From assembly GCA_965223435.1 (NCBI GenBank), contig CBDCWQ010000022.1, positions 1,116,001 to 1,180,000 on the forward strand: 64,000 nt of DNA, in the 5' to 3' direction. The stretch is from CBDCWQ01 sp965223435 (GTDB taxonomy: Bacteria > Myxococcota > Kuafuiibacteriia > Kuafuiibacteriales > Kuafuiibacteriaceae). The notes beneath the pieces were generated by a model, which saw nothing but the letters and a program-made list of their open reading frames with translations, did not search any database and was not told the DNA's origin. The position numbers were made by a program, and so were the translations under genes. Positions 34,528-43,353 of the stretch are shown here, one piece after another (the first letter of the stretch is position 1; the number at the start of each line of letters is the position of its first letter).

Positions 34528-35601
34528 ATGGCGGATTCACGTTCTTCATCGCAATATCGGGACGGGTTCGAAGATGGCCTCGAGCCTCTGGAAGCTTTGG
34601 ACCTGAATCGCGTTCAAGGTTTTGCGGATCTACTCGAGGCCTACAGCCGAACCGCCTTTGGCGCCCGTCGGCTCGGCGACGCCTTTTCCGTGATGGAGGC
34701 GATGGCAAAGGATCCCGCGTGTTTTGTGGTTTGCACCCTATCGGGCGCAATGACCGTTGCCAAAATGGGCCTCGTTCTTTGTGAAATGATCGAACGCGGC
34801 TACATCGATCTCATTGTGAGCACGGGCGCCCTGCAGGCCCACGGTATGGTCGAGGGCACCGGAATGCACCATTTTCGGTACGATCCTCGCATGGACGACA
34901 AGACGTTGTTCGACCGTGGCTACGATCGGGTCTACGACACCCTTGAACTCGAAAAGAACCTCGACCAACTTGAAGAGATCGCGCGCGGTCCGCTGGCGTC
35001 GATTCCTGGTGGTCAGCCGGTGGGGAGCAACGACATCTGTCGCCTCCTGGGAAAGGCGCTTCAAGAACGTTTCCCCAACAGTCGGGGCGTCCTCAAGAGT
35101 GCCTATGAGCACAACGTGCCGGTGTTCATTCCTGCGTTCACCGACTCGGAGCTTGGCCTGGACATCGCCGTCAACAACCGTCTTCGCCAAACACGGGGCG
35201 AAGCCCCGGTTTCTTTTGACCCCTTCAAGGACCTCGATCAATACACCGATCTGATTCGCGAACACGAATCGTTGGGCATTTTCACCATCGGCGGCGGTGT
35301 GCCCCGGAACTGGGCGCAACAAGTCGGCCCTTATCTTGAAATCAGCCACCTGCGGGTTCCGGGACAGCCGGCCGTGCCCCGGCGTTTTCGATACGGCGTA
35401 CGGATCTGCCCCGCTTCCGAGCATTGGGGTGGGCTTTCGGGCTGCACGTACAGTGAGGGCACCAGTTGGGGGAAATTTGTTCCCCCGTCCGAAGGCGGGC
35501 AATACGCAGAAGTTCTGTGTGACGCCACCCTTGTTTGGCCCATCCTCGTCAAAGCGCTGATGGAACGCGTCCCCCACAAAACCAAATCTCCATCCGAGTA
35601 G
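34528..35601 (+). CDS. Deoxyhypusine synthase-family protein
   Basis: 357 residues. Family motifs: LSGAMTVAKMGLVLCEMI, IDLIVSTGALQAHGMVEGTG (NAD site), ADxx-like HNVPVFIPAFTDSELGLDI and SEGTSWGKF. At the position of the lysine that forms the enzyme-imine intermediate in eukaryotic DHS (GGGVVK) this protein reads GGGVPRNW, with Arg. Bacteria lack eIF5A/hypusine, and bacterial family members have been linked to polyamine synthesis instead, so an aminobutyl transfer to a small amine is the better guess. The Lys replacement may mean a different mechanism or product. Confidence 0.85.
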   Translation: MADSRSSSQYRDGFEDGLEPLEALDLNRVQGFADLLEAYSRTAFGARRLGDAFSVMEAMAKDPACFVVCTLSGAMTVAKMGLVLCEMIERGYIDLIVSTGALQAHGMVEGTGMHHFRYDPRMDDKTLFDRGYDRVYDTLELEKNLDQLEEIARGPLASIPGGQPVGSNDICRLLGKALQERFPNSRGVLKSAYEHNVPVFIPAFTDSELGLDIAVNNRLRQTRGEAPVSFDPFKDLDQYTDLIREHESLGIFTIGGGVPRNWAQQVGPYLEISHLRVPGQPAVPRRFRYGVRICPASEHWGGLSGCTYSEGTSWGKFVPPSEGGQYAEVLCDATLVWPILVKALMERVPHKTKSPSE

Positions 35602-35886
35602 ACTGTTCACGCCATCTCATCGGCTCTTCTGAACATGGAGACTGGGTCGTTGCGGATCAACCTCGTCCCGTGATCTGGATCAAATCTTGGGTGGGCCCAT
35701 CCATGGTTCAATGTAGGAACGACTTCGCACTTTCAAGATCGAAACAAGGAAGCTCCGAGCAAACCCAAACCAGACAGCCCAACCAAGGTGAATGATTTTC
35801 ACTCACGATCAACAGGCACACGCTTCCTTCCATGGTATACGTTATCTTGTCCTCAATCGCCGTGCGGCCCCAGTAGGCTACCATCT

Positions 35887-38208
35887 ATGCCGCCAGTTCA
35901 TGTCCAACGAAAATGGCGCACCTTGAGCGCAGTACTCTGGGTTCTTCTGGTGCTCGCCGGCGGGATCCGCCCCGCAGTCGCCGCCGGTTTTCGCATCGCG
36001 CCACCCTCTGCGTGGGTGACCCCAATCGCGCCCAACCTACAAGCGGAAACGCCAGCGTCCGAGGTCGGCGGCGGCGCCTACATTTTGCTCCAAGATAGAC
36101 AAGTCTTCGCCAAGGGCACCCAAACCAAGCGCTACGTACACATCGCTTACCGCATCATCAACAACTCAGGGGTTCAGAACGGCTCGCAACCGCGGTTTTC
36201 TTATGACCCCGTCTATCAAAGTTTGACCATTCACGCGATCAACATTCACAGAGACGGACGGATCAAGAACGCCTTGATACGGGACAACATCAAAACCATC
36301 CAACAAGAATCCGATCTGTCCGCGCAAATCTACAATGGTCGTTTGAGTGTTCTTCCCTTACTTGAGGACGTTCGCGTCGGAGACGTCGTCGAGTACGCGT
36401 ACACCACCACAGGCGACAACCCGGCCCTCGGAGATCATTTCACCGACGAAATCCAGCTCGCGGCCTCCGACCCCATCCATCACCTCAGCTATCGCCTCCG
36501 GTGGTCCAGCCCCCAAGCGCCACGATTCAAGGCCCACGGGATGAAGCTGGCGCCCACGATCCACAAACACCCTCAATACAAAACCTACGTGTGGGCGCGA
36601 CACAATGTCCCTCCGACCACATGGGAAGATCAGGTACCCATTTGGCATCAAGAGATCCCGTGGCTCCAAATATCCGAGAACGCCTCGTGGTCGGCGGTCT
36701 CCAACTGGATGCACGACCTCTACAAAAAGGCGCAAGACCAAAAGCCAGCCGTCCAAAAGATCGCGAAACCATGGCTGACCCAACACAACACGCCCAAGGC
36801 CCGGCTTCTTGCCGCCCTCCGGTTTGTGCAGCGAGAGGTCCGGTATCTTGGCATCGAGGCGGGACGCCAGTCGTACGAGCCCCACAAGCCTTCAGAGGTC
36901 TTGCGCCGCCGCTTTGGCGACTGCAAAGACAAATCCAACCTGCTGGTCCAGCTCCTCCGCGAGGTCGGGATCCCCGCGTATCCGGCCTTGGTGAGCACCA
37001 CCTTCCGGCGAACCCTAGGTCACCTGTTGCCCTCCGCAACGGTCTTTGATCACGTGATCGTCGCCGTCGAGACCCCTTCCGGCATCGCCTGGATGGACCC
37101 CACGAACGCATCCACCGAGGGCGACTTTGATCTGGAAGCCCCGCCACCCTTTGAGCTCGCCCTGATCATCCGCCCAAACGAAAATGTTCTTTCCCCGATT
37201 CCACTCCCAGAGGCCCCGTCCGAGATCACAACCAAAGAAACTTTTACGATTCGAGACTACCACGAGCCCGTCCACCTCAAGGTGCGGAGTCGGTACCGAG
37301 GTTCGAGCGCCAACTCTGTCCGGTCCATGGTCAAGAACCTGTCGCGAAACGAGCTCGATCGGTATTTTCTCAACAAGAGGGCAGCCGCCGATCCCAAGAT
37401 CAAGGCGGTCAACCCAATCAAAGTCATCGAAGACACCGACAAGAATGAGTTTGTCATCGAGACCACCTACGAGATCAGCGAGTTCTTCGACGGAACCAGC
37501 CGAAACTTCTGGGCAGACAAGATTTCAGACGAGCTCTCCATGCCGACGGTCGTCCAACGAAAAGCACCGCTATCCGTAGCCCACCCGGTCGTTCGTCGAC
37601 AGAGCATCGAGATTCACCTCCCCGATGCAAACTGGGATATCCCTTCGGAGTCCGAACGTATTGATGGCGTAGCTTTCGAGGTCAACGCCAAATCATGGCT
37701 GAACAAAAACGTCCTGCGAATGGACTATTCTTACCGTTCGAAGGTCGATCATGTCTCAACGGCTGATTTCAATCAGTACCGCACCGATATCGAACATGCG
37801 GGCGACCAGCTGGCCTACGCGATCACCTACCGCGCAACCGGTGGCCAAAGCAGTCTTGAGCAGACCGCGACAACCGTCGGCTTTCTTCTGGTGATTTTCT
37901 TCTCGGTCTTCATCGGTATCCAACTCTTTGGATTTTTCAAAGAAAGAAAAGCGCGACGCCGGAAGCGTCTCTTCCTCAAAAACGCCAAACACCAAGCCGG
38001 AGAATCGCCCGCCACAGCCCTACCTTTGCGCGAGGGCCAAAACATCAAAACGGCTCTCAATAGACGTCGCTGCCAATCCTGCGGTACATCCCAGATCAGT
38101 CATCTCGATCAAGACCAACTGATGTACGGCCAAAAGAAGCTTCTTATCATTCGGCTCGCCTGCAAGAAGTGCCAAGCCCTCGGCAGACTCTACTTCCTTC
38201 CGCAGTAA
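35887..38208 (+). CDS. DUF3857/transglutaminase-like membrane protein with C-terminal zinc ribbon
   Basis: Start placed at ATG 35887, giving 773 residues with a signal peptide (LVLAGGIRPAVAAG). A DUF3857 domain (about 60-240) is followed by a transglutaminase-like core with triad Cys in FGDCKDKSNLL (36922-36924), His in VFDHVIVAV and Asp in WMDPTN. A later beta-rich region leads to one membrane helix (TVGFLLVIFFSVFIGIQLF), then a cytoplasmic tail with two CxxC pairs (CQSCG and CKKC) forming a probable zinc ribbon. Periplasmic protease-like or cross-linking activity with a cytosolic metal-binding tail would be an unusual pairing. Ends 16 bp from the convergent kinase gene. Confidence 0.82.
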   Translation: MPPVHVQRKWRTLSAVLWVLLVLAGGIRPAVAAGFRIAPPSAWVTPIAPNLQAETPASEVGGGAYILLQDRQVFAKGTQTKRYVHIAYRIINNSGVQNGSQPRFSYDPVYQSLTIHAINIHRDGRIKNALIRDNIKTIQQESDLSAQIYNGRLSVLPLLEDVRVGDVVEYAYTTTGDNPALGDHFTDEIQLAASDPIHHLSYRLRWSSPQAPRFKAHGMKLAPTIHKHPQYKTYVWARHNVPPTTWEDQVPIWHQEIPWLQISENASWSAVSNWMHDLYKKAQDQKPAVQKIAKPWLTQHNTPKARLLAALRFVQREVRYLGIEAGRQSYEPHKPSEVLRRRFGDCKDKSNLLVQLLREVGIPAYPALVSTTFRRTLGHLLPSATVFDHVIVAVETPSGIAWMDPTNASTEGDFDLEAPPPFELALIIRPNENVLSPIPLPEAPSEITTKETFTIRDYHEPVHLKVRSRYRGSSANSVRSMVKNLSRNELDRYFLNKRAAADPKIKAVNPIKVIEDTDKNEFVIETTYEISEFFDGTSRNFWADKISDELSMPTVVQRKAPLSVAHPVVRRQSIEIHLPDANWDIPSESERIDGVAFEVNAKSWLNKNVLRMDYSYRSKVDHVSTADFNQYRTDIEHAGDQLAYAITYRATGGQSSLEQTATTVGFLLVIFFSVFIGIQLFGFFKERKARRRKRLFLKNAKHQAGESPATALPLREGQNIKTALNRRRCQSCGTSQISHLDQDQLMYGQKKLLIIRLACKKCQALGRLYFLPQ

Positions 38209-38224
38209 GCACCACTCAAACAGC

Positions 38225-39277
38225 CTATTGCTCTTCAACAATCAACTGTTGTGCCGTAAGCGTAGGCAATTCAGAATCTTGTACCGGTTCGGAGACCGTT
38301 TTTGCCAAACACCGGATCTCCTTGGTGTGGGAATGGGGCTTCATGACGTGGGAGACGATCCAGTCCCAAATCGCCCTACGGGCCACATCGGGTTCTGGAA
38401 CCTTCTGTTTGATTCCCGCCTCAATCGCTTGCAGCACCTCCGCCATGGATTCCGGCCGGTCAGAGGTTGAGACCCGCAGCATTCGATGCACAATCTCTGC
38501 GACCGGGTCGGGCGTCTCGACATTAAAGAGCGTGACCGAAGGCACCGTGCCATGATTCAATACCGCCATGAAATGCGGAGAAACAGCACCGCGCTGCGCG
38601 GGAAAGAGCCTCTGCGAGGCGAGCAACTCCCAAAAAACAATTCCCGCACAAAAAATATCTACGTGTGGGCCTTTGCTCTCTCCCGAGAGCTGCTCGGGCG
38701 CCATATACCCAAACTTACCTTTGAATACTCCCGTTTGGCTCGAATCCAAGCGGTCATCAAATATCGCAATGCCGAAGTCCGTGAGTTTAACCACCCCGCC
38801 CTGGCCTACCAGTACATTGTCTGGCGACACATCGCGATGCACAATCTTAAGCGATGAGCCCGAGTCACTCATTCTCGAATGCACGTAAGCGAGGCCCCGG
38901 GCGATGTCGCGCATAATGATCAAAGACCACTCGACCGGCAGCCGATGCCTATTTTTCACCAGGGCAGCAAGCAGCGTTCGTAGACTGGTGCCATCTACAA
39001 ACTCCATAGACTGCAAAAAATATCCCCCAAGCCGGTGTAGCCCATACACCTGCACAATGTGTTTATGCTCAAGGAGTTTGGCCACCCGAATCTCGTCGAG
39101 AAATCGCGTCCACGAACTGTATTGGTCAAGATGCGGCGTCAAAAACTTCAAAGCGACGTTGCCCCCGGCCCCATCGACCTTTTCGGCCTGCCACACCTCC
39201 GCCGAGCCCCCATAACCAACCCTACGAATGAGAACAAAAGGCCCCAGTCTGCGCCCGTTTGTGAGCGTCTCAACCAT
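38225..39277 (-). CDS. Ser/Thr protein kinase of module 1
   Basis: Start taken at ATG 39277 (AGGGAAGG upstream); 350 residues, no membrane helix. Counting from the upstream TTG, the glycine loop is VGYGGSAEVW, Lys51 in VALKFL, HRDVSPDN (Asp156, Asn161), DFG 174-176 and APEQ. The C-terminal 60 residues have no known domain. It is the last gene of a four-gene minus-strand run after a SpoIIE phosphatase, an HATPase regulator and a small antagonist-like protein. In partner-switching systems a kinase phosphorylates the antagonist and the phosphatase reverses it; here a Ser/Thr kinase may add a second kinase input. Confidence 0.88.
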   Translation of the reverse strand: MVETLTNGRRLGPFVLIRRVGYGGSAEVWQAEKVDGAGGNVALKFLTPHLDQYSSWTRFLDEIRVAKLLEHKHIVQVYGLHRLGGYFLQSMEFVDGTSLRTLLAALVKNRHRLPVEWSLIIMRDIARGLAYVHSRMSDSGSSLKIVHRDVSPDNVLVGQGGVVKLTDFGIAIFDDRLDSSQTGVFKGKFGYMAPEQLSGESKGPHVDIFCAGIVFWELLASQRLFPAQRGAVSPHFMAVLNHGTVPSVTLFNVETPDPVAEIVHRMLRVSTSDRPESMAEVLQAIEAGIKQKVPEPDVARRAIWDWIVSHVMKPHSHTKEIRCLAKTVSEPVQDSELPTLTAQQLIVEEQ

Positions 39278-39317
39278 ACCGACCCAACCTTCCCTCAACA
39301 GATGCTAAGCCCGTCAT

Positions 39318-39689
39318 CTACTTGCTCTGCACCTGTTCAAAACGAGCCTGAGGGTGGTCCGCCAAAAGAGGCTGAAGCCCAGAAAAAAGGGCCTGTTGGA
39401 ACGGACGCCGTGCGTCATAAAAAAAGGCGACAGGAATACTCGTATCCAAGGTGCGCCCAACAATCGATATAAGGAACCCCAGAAGCTCTGAGCTCACCGC
39501 AAGCAATTCCTCAAAGTGCAATTCGAACGCCGATTCATCCGGCCGACTCTCGAAGACATTGTCAAAAAAACTCTCTAGGCCTTCAGGAAGGTTCGGGGCC
39601 AGACTCTCCCCCGCAATACGAAGCCGGACCACACCATGGGTAGAGCGCGCATCAATATGCAACGAGGATGAGGAGAAGGAAACAGACAT
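39318..39689 (-). CDS. Small antagonist-like (STAS-like) regulator, module 1
   Basis: 123 residues (ELHFEELLAVSSELLGFLI then SIVGRTLDTSIPVAFFYDA). It resembles the proteins databases call slr1659-type regulators, with alternating strands and helices as in STAS anti-sigma antagonists. Its ATG overlaps the stop of the HATPase gene (TAATG). A Ser/Thr in the SSELL segment could be the phosphorylation site. Similar proteins are encoded at 47491 (module 2) and, as a fragment, at 51473. Role inferred from the operon. Confidence 0.65.
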   Translation of the reverse strand: MSVSFSSSSLHIDARSTHGVVRLRIAGESLAPNLPEGLESFFDNVFESRPDESAFELHFEELLAVSSELLGFLISIVGRTLDTSIPVAFFYDARRPFQQALFSGLQPLLADHPQARFEQVQSK

Positions 39690-40267
39690 TAAGAATCTCC
39701 CCCCAGACAGCCCTTCGCGTAGGCTTCCAGGTTGATCTGCGCCGATAGAATGAACAGCCCCGAATTCGCCACAATCAACGACAGTTGCGCCGCCGCCTCG
39801 TGTGCGATACGAATAATACCCAAACCTGTCGACGTACCCAGCTCAAACGGCTTACGAAGCAAATCGTGCATGCGTCTCCGGTATGCTTGCTCCGCCCCAT
39901 CCCTGCTGGCCGTCTCACGCAGGACACGTCGCAACCGACTCGCGCACTCTGGGTCCCGGGGCGAATTCGTTGTCGAAAGCTTCACCGTCGAGTTGTCATA
40001 CAAGAGAAAGTCAAAGGTGGGCCTCGGCGTATGCGTCCAGTCATTATACCGAATGGTATTCGCCAAAAGTTCAGTTGCAATCATCGACAAAATCTCCTGT
40101 TGGTGCTGAAACTCAAACCACGACGCGGCTGCTTCACACACTTGAGAAGCCAGCTCAGCGATTTCCTCATACCCCTGCTCCGGAATCGGACTATGAAGCT
40201 CGTGTATAAGCTTACACACTCGAAAAATCCTTCTGGGCCGATTCGATGCATAGGACCGTAAGGTCAT
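39689..40267 (-). CDS. HATPase-domain regulator (slr1658-like), module 1
   Basis: 192 residues from ATG 40267, overlapping the phosphatase gene by 56 bp; a GTG at 40219 (8-bp overlap) is an alternative start. The N-box ELLANTIRYND and the G-box FELGTSTGLGIIRI identify a GHKL ATP-binding domain of the anti-sigma/RsbW-like type, with no phosphorylated His. It is expected to bind and phosphorylate the small protein encoded next to it. Paralogue of the products at 47904 and 48848. Confidence 0.75.
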   Translation of the reverse strand: MTLRSYASNRPRRIFRVCKLIHELHSPIPEQGYEEIAELASQVCEAAASWFEFQHQQEILSMIATELLANTIRYNDWTHTPRPTFDFLLYDNSTVKLSTTNSPRDPECASRLRRVLRETASRDGAEQAYRRRMHDLLRKPFELGTSTGLGIIRIAHEAAAQLSLIVANSGLFILSAQINLEAYAKGCLGGDS

Positions 40268-41525
40268 CGACCTGAGAACTACCCGCCGCGAAGCGCTGCA
40301 CGCTCGACATCAGTCGCCTTAGTGTACCCGACAGCGATTCCGCGTTCTTTGTCTCCAGAACAACTTCCACCAAACTTGGGCTCTCCGCCAACCGAACGCC
40401 TTTTGGATTCTTTTGGTCCGACACCCCGTCGGTAAACACCACCAGCCGTTCGCTCCTTCTCAAAGAAAACGTCCCCAGATGATACGGATACTCCGCAATA
40501 CATCCCAAAGGTATGCCAGGAACCCTCTGAGCCGTCGCCCCGTCATCCCCAACTTTCCACGCGGGCAAATCCGTTCCAGAAGAAAACACCACGTCCAAAC
40601 CACCAGACTCCTTGAGATGAAAGTCCAAGCACATGGCCGCCAACTGAATACGGCTACCCGATTTCGCGTCAGAACGACGCGGAAACCGATCGATCAAAAG
40701 ATTATTAAGCCGAGCCAGCACTTGGGCCGGATCCCCAGAATACTTGAGCGCATCATACTGGGAATGAATCACCATCGTGCGAAGCGCCGCCTTAATGCCA
40801 TGCCCAGAAGTGTCCCCCAAAAACACCCGCAAATCCCCGGACGGAAGAATACAAAAATCGTAGATATCCCCCCCTACGTTATCCAGAGGTCGATACTCCA
40901 CCGCAATGCGCGCCGGCCCATTCTTAGGTGGCTGAGACAACAAACTCTTCTGAAACGCCCGCGCCTCTCGGAGATCCGCATAATGCGCCTGATACAACTC
41001 CCGCAGAGCCTGCTCATGCCTCCGGTGGGTATCCGTATTCCGAACCCGCAACACCAGCTCCGGAGGATGAAAAGGCTTAACCACGTAATCATCCGCCCCC
41101 GCCGCCAGCTCCTGGATCTCCGAATGCAGTTCCGTCGGATCCGCAATCAAAATAAAGGGCAGCCGCGCAACATTCCCCGGCCGCGTCTTAAGATGCCGAC
41201 ACAACTCCTGCCCATGCATCCCCGGCATAATGGAGTCCGAAATAATCAGATCCGGTCTCTCCTCCTCCAACACCCGAAGTGCTTCCTTCGCCCCCCCCGC
41301 AAACAACAGCTCATACTCATCCTGCAAGATCGCATTAATATAACTTCGCATCTGCGAGCTATCATCAATCACCAAAATACGCGCCCGCTCCGGCAACGCT
41401 TCAATCGCCCCATCGATACGTTTCTGCGTCTCCACATCGATCTCAGACACCCGCCGCCCGACAACATCCCCCCCTCTCCCAGACACATCCGTCCCGGTCT
41501 CCATAAACCCACCCTTCTTGCCCAT
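40212..41525 (-). CDS. Receiver-SpoIIE (PP2C) phosphatase, module 1
   Basis: 437 residues. A receiver domain (about 48-165) has the acidic pair VIDDSS, phospho-acceptor Asp97 (LIISDSIMPGMHG) and Lys (VVKPFHPP). A short coiled linker leads to a SpoIIE/PP2C domain (about 200-437) with metal ligands in GGDIYDF (218-223), GDTSGHG (about 237-243), VVFTDGVSD and VDDLTVL. This is the RsbU-like phosphatase controlled by phosphorylation. No kinase for it is in the operon; the kinase-containing paralogue at 44852 is a candidate. Confidence 0.9.
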   Translation of the reverse strand: MGKKGGFMETGTDVSGRGGDVVGRRVSEIDVETQKRIDGAIEALPERARILVIDDSSQMRSYINAILQDEYELLFAGGAKEALRVLEEERPDLIISDSIMPGMHGQELCRHLKTRPGNVARLPFILIADPTELHSEIQELAAGADDYVVKPFHPPELVLRVRNTDTHRRHEQALRELYQAHYADLREARAFQKSLLSQPPKNGPARIAVEYRPLDNVGGDIYDFCILPSGDLRVFLGDTSGHGIKAALRTMVIHSQYDALKYSGDPAQVLARLNNLLIDRFPRRSDAKSGSRIQLAAMCLDFHLKESGGLDVVFSSGTDLPAWKVGDDGATAQRVPGIPLGCIAEYPYHLGTFSLRRSERLVVFTDGVSDQKNPKGVRLAESPSLVEVVLETKNAESLSGTLRRLMSSVQRFAAGSSQVDDLTVLCIESAQKDFSSV

Positions 41526-41968
41526 GAGCCTTCAAAAGCGTGGCGCGAAACAGTCCAAAAAGCCAGTCCACAACCCCACCCCCCTCACCCAACCCCCAAC
41601 CCCCCCCACCCAAAACACCCCCTACCACCATCAATCCCCCCTAAACGTCGAAATATCCAGCACCATTCCCCCCAACCCACCGCCCCCCAAAGTGACGCAA
41701 TCCAGACTGACCCAATAGAACAGGAGCGCCACACGTTCAGTACGTCAATGTACGTAGCGCCTCTTTAAACTGCCCCCATGTACCCGAAACACATCATGCT
41801 TTTACGCCACCCCCCACCCACGTAACCATGCGTATCCATTTAGAGCCCCGCCACCCCCACTCCACGAAACCCGGGCGACACCGCCTGTTCCACGACGCAT
41901 TGGCTACAAGCGGAGGGAGCTCATCATGTTACACGGACTTTTCCACCTATGATGTGGAGCATGAGCGT
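41526..41968 (-). promoter_or_regulatory. Upstream region of module 1 with G-rich tract
   Basis: Between the phosphatase start and the decayed desaturase. Positions 41571-41640 are nearly free of G on the plus strand and carry at least six runs of three to eight C. On the coding (minus) strand this reads as repeated G runs separated by one to four bases, a strong G-quadruplex pattern, about 45-115 bp before the start codon. No promoter or protein gene was recognised in the rest. Confidence 0.45.
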
Positions 41969-42870
41969 TTAGCTCGTCGTTGGTGCAACAGGAAGTTGTT
42001 CGACCTGATCTTCAGAATTGGAAAAGAGTTGGACGACCGAAACGATCGGTTCATCGCAGCATTGCTTTCGCAAGGCCGGAAGGTTGTAAAACGGAACTTG
42101 CGGCCACAAATGATGTTCGTAGTGGTGGTCCAGGTTGTGCTGGAAAAAAAAGAATTTTCCGATTGGCCCAGCAACAAACCGGTGCGAACTAGCCAGGCCT
42201 CTAACGGGAGCACCAATATGTTCTGCCCAGGTACGAATTCGAAATACGGCCCAGAAACTTGTGAAGAAAGACCAAGTCCAAAGATAAAATACCCACATAG
42301 CATTCAAAAAAAAGGCCGCTGCCAAGAGCGTCAGCCAGAGCGATGCGGGGCCAAGGAGCCTTGCTCGTTTCTTCGGAATGATCTGCGAAAAAAACTTGAG
42401 CAAGTCTGGCACCCCGAAACCCAAGGAATCCATAAGAAACACGAATGCGATTCGCGTGTATCGCAGTGGAGTCTGATATATTGCATCCTTGCGATATGAG
42501 AGTTCAGGATCGTCGTCCGTTCCTAGTTTTCGATAAGTGTTCAATATGCCACGGACGATATCCGCCCTGTATGTTTACAAACAATGGCCACGTTGCAACA
42601 ACCTCTGCAAGATCGTTCAGCCAGCGCGATCTGCAAGCAAGCCTGTGAGCGGCTTCATGGCCCAGACCGCCAATTGCGTGCATCCGCGATCCAATTATCT
42701 AACTCGCAATGGGTATGCACCAATACGAGCCTACCCATGAGTACGCGAAGAAGATGCTCAATATCATGCACCAATCCAAGGCGAGGGCCGCTACCCAGCG
42801 ATGCGGACGCAGCTGAGACAGCCGACGGAGTTCGGCCCGATCGATACCGCAATGAATCACACTGCATCTT
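41969..42870 (-). pseudogene. Fatty acid desaturase, decayed
   Basis: The largest open part (42544-41969) has two hydrophobic segments and the third His box HNLDHHYEHHLWPQVPFYNL of membrane fatty acid desaturases. Upstream, in a second frame, are the first box GHEAAHRL and the second box region YRPWHIEH; the frames change at WHIEH/NTYRKLGTDDDPEL. Further up in that second frame a TAG (after SYWCIPIAS, near 42690) interrupts the first hydrophobic segment. One nonsense codon and one frameshift, both in otherwise readable sequence, mark a fairly recent pseudogene. The N-terminal end is not defined. Confidence 0.8.
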
Positions 42871-43353
42871 ACACTCCCATACAGGTGTGAACTTCTGCAA
42901 CACCGATAATATCAATAATTCCAGATAATTGTCATCTGAGGCGCGTATTGGCAACTTGACCAAAAAGATCCAAAGTTTTCGGCTAATGGGCGGATTTTGC
43001 CGCCAAACATGGTACGCGAATAGGAGATGGAGGAGGCCAGACTCCCAAGAACGTTGGTTTGCCCAAATGTGCTATGTAGGCGGGGGATGAGAAAAAACAT
43101 CGTCGGTCGCGTGGCCTGCAGCGCCAATGCTGGCGTCTTCAGTGATTGGGGAGTGACAACTCCCATTTGTCATTTCAAAGCATGGCGTGAGGCCGGAGAA
43201 AGTGCCGCTTTGGTTCACATCTTTTTCCAACGACCCCTAAGATTACGATTAGTTTTCGCCGTCACTTTAAACTTGAATCTTTTGAGAACATCGTTTGTCT
43301 CACAAACTTTTCCTGGTGCGTGGGTTTGTGAGCCAACCAAGGCTGAATAACCG
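42871..43353. other. Intergenic region before module 2
   Basis: About 480 bp, visibly richer in A+T than the backbone. Short frames on both strands lack motifs. It should contain the promoter of the plus-strand module 2 genes; no clear site could be picked out. Confidence 0.35.

Noticed and set aside
40413..41768. 451-codon plus-strand frame opposite the SpoIIE gene
   Set aside because: Antisense shadow of the receiver-phosphatase gene; Pro/His/Arg-rich composition follows from the G-rich coding strand.
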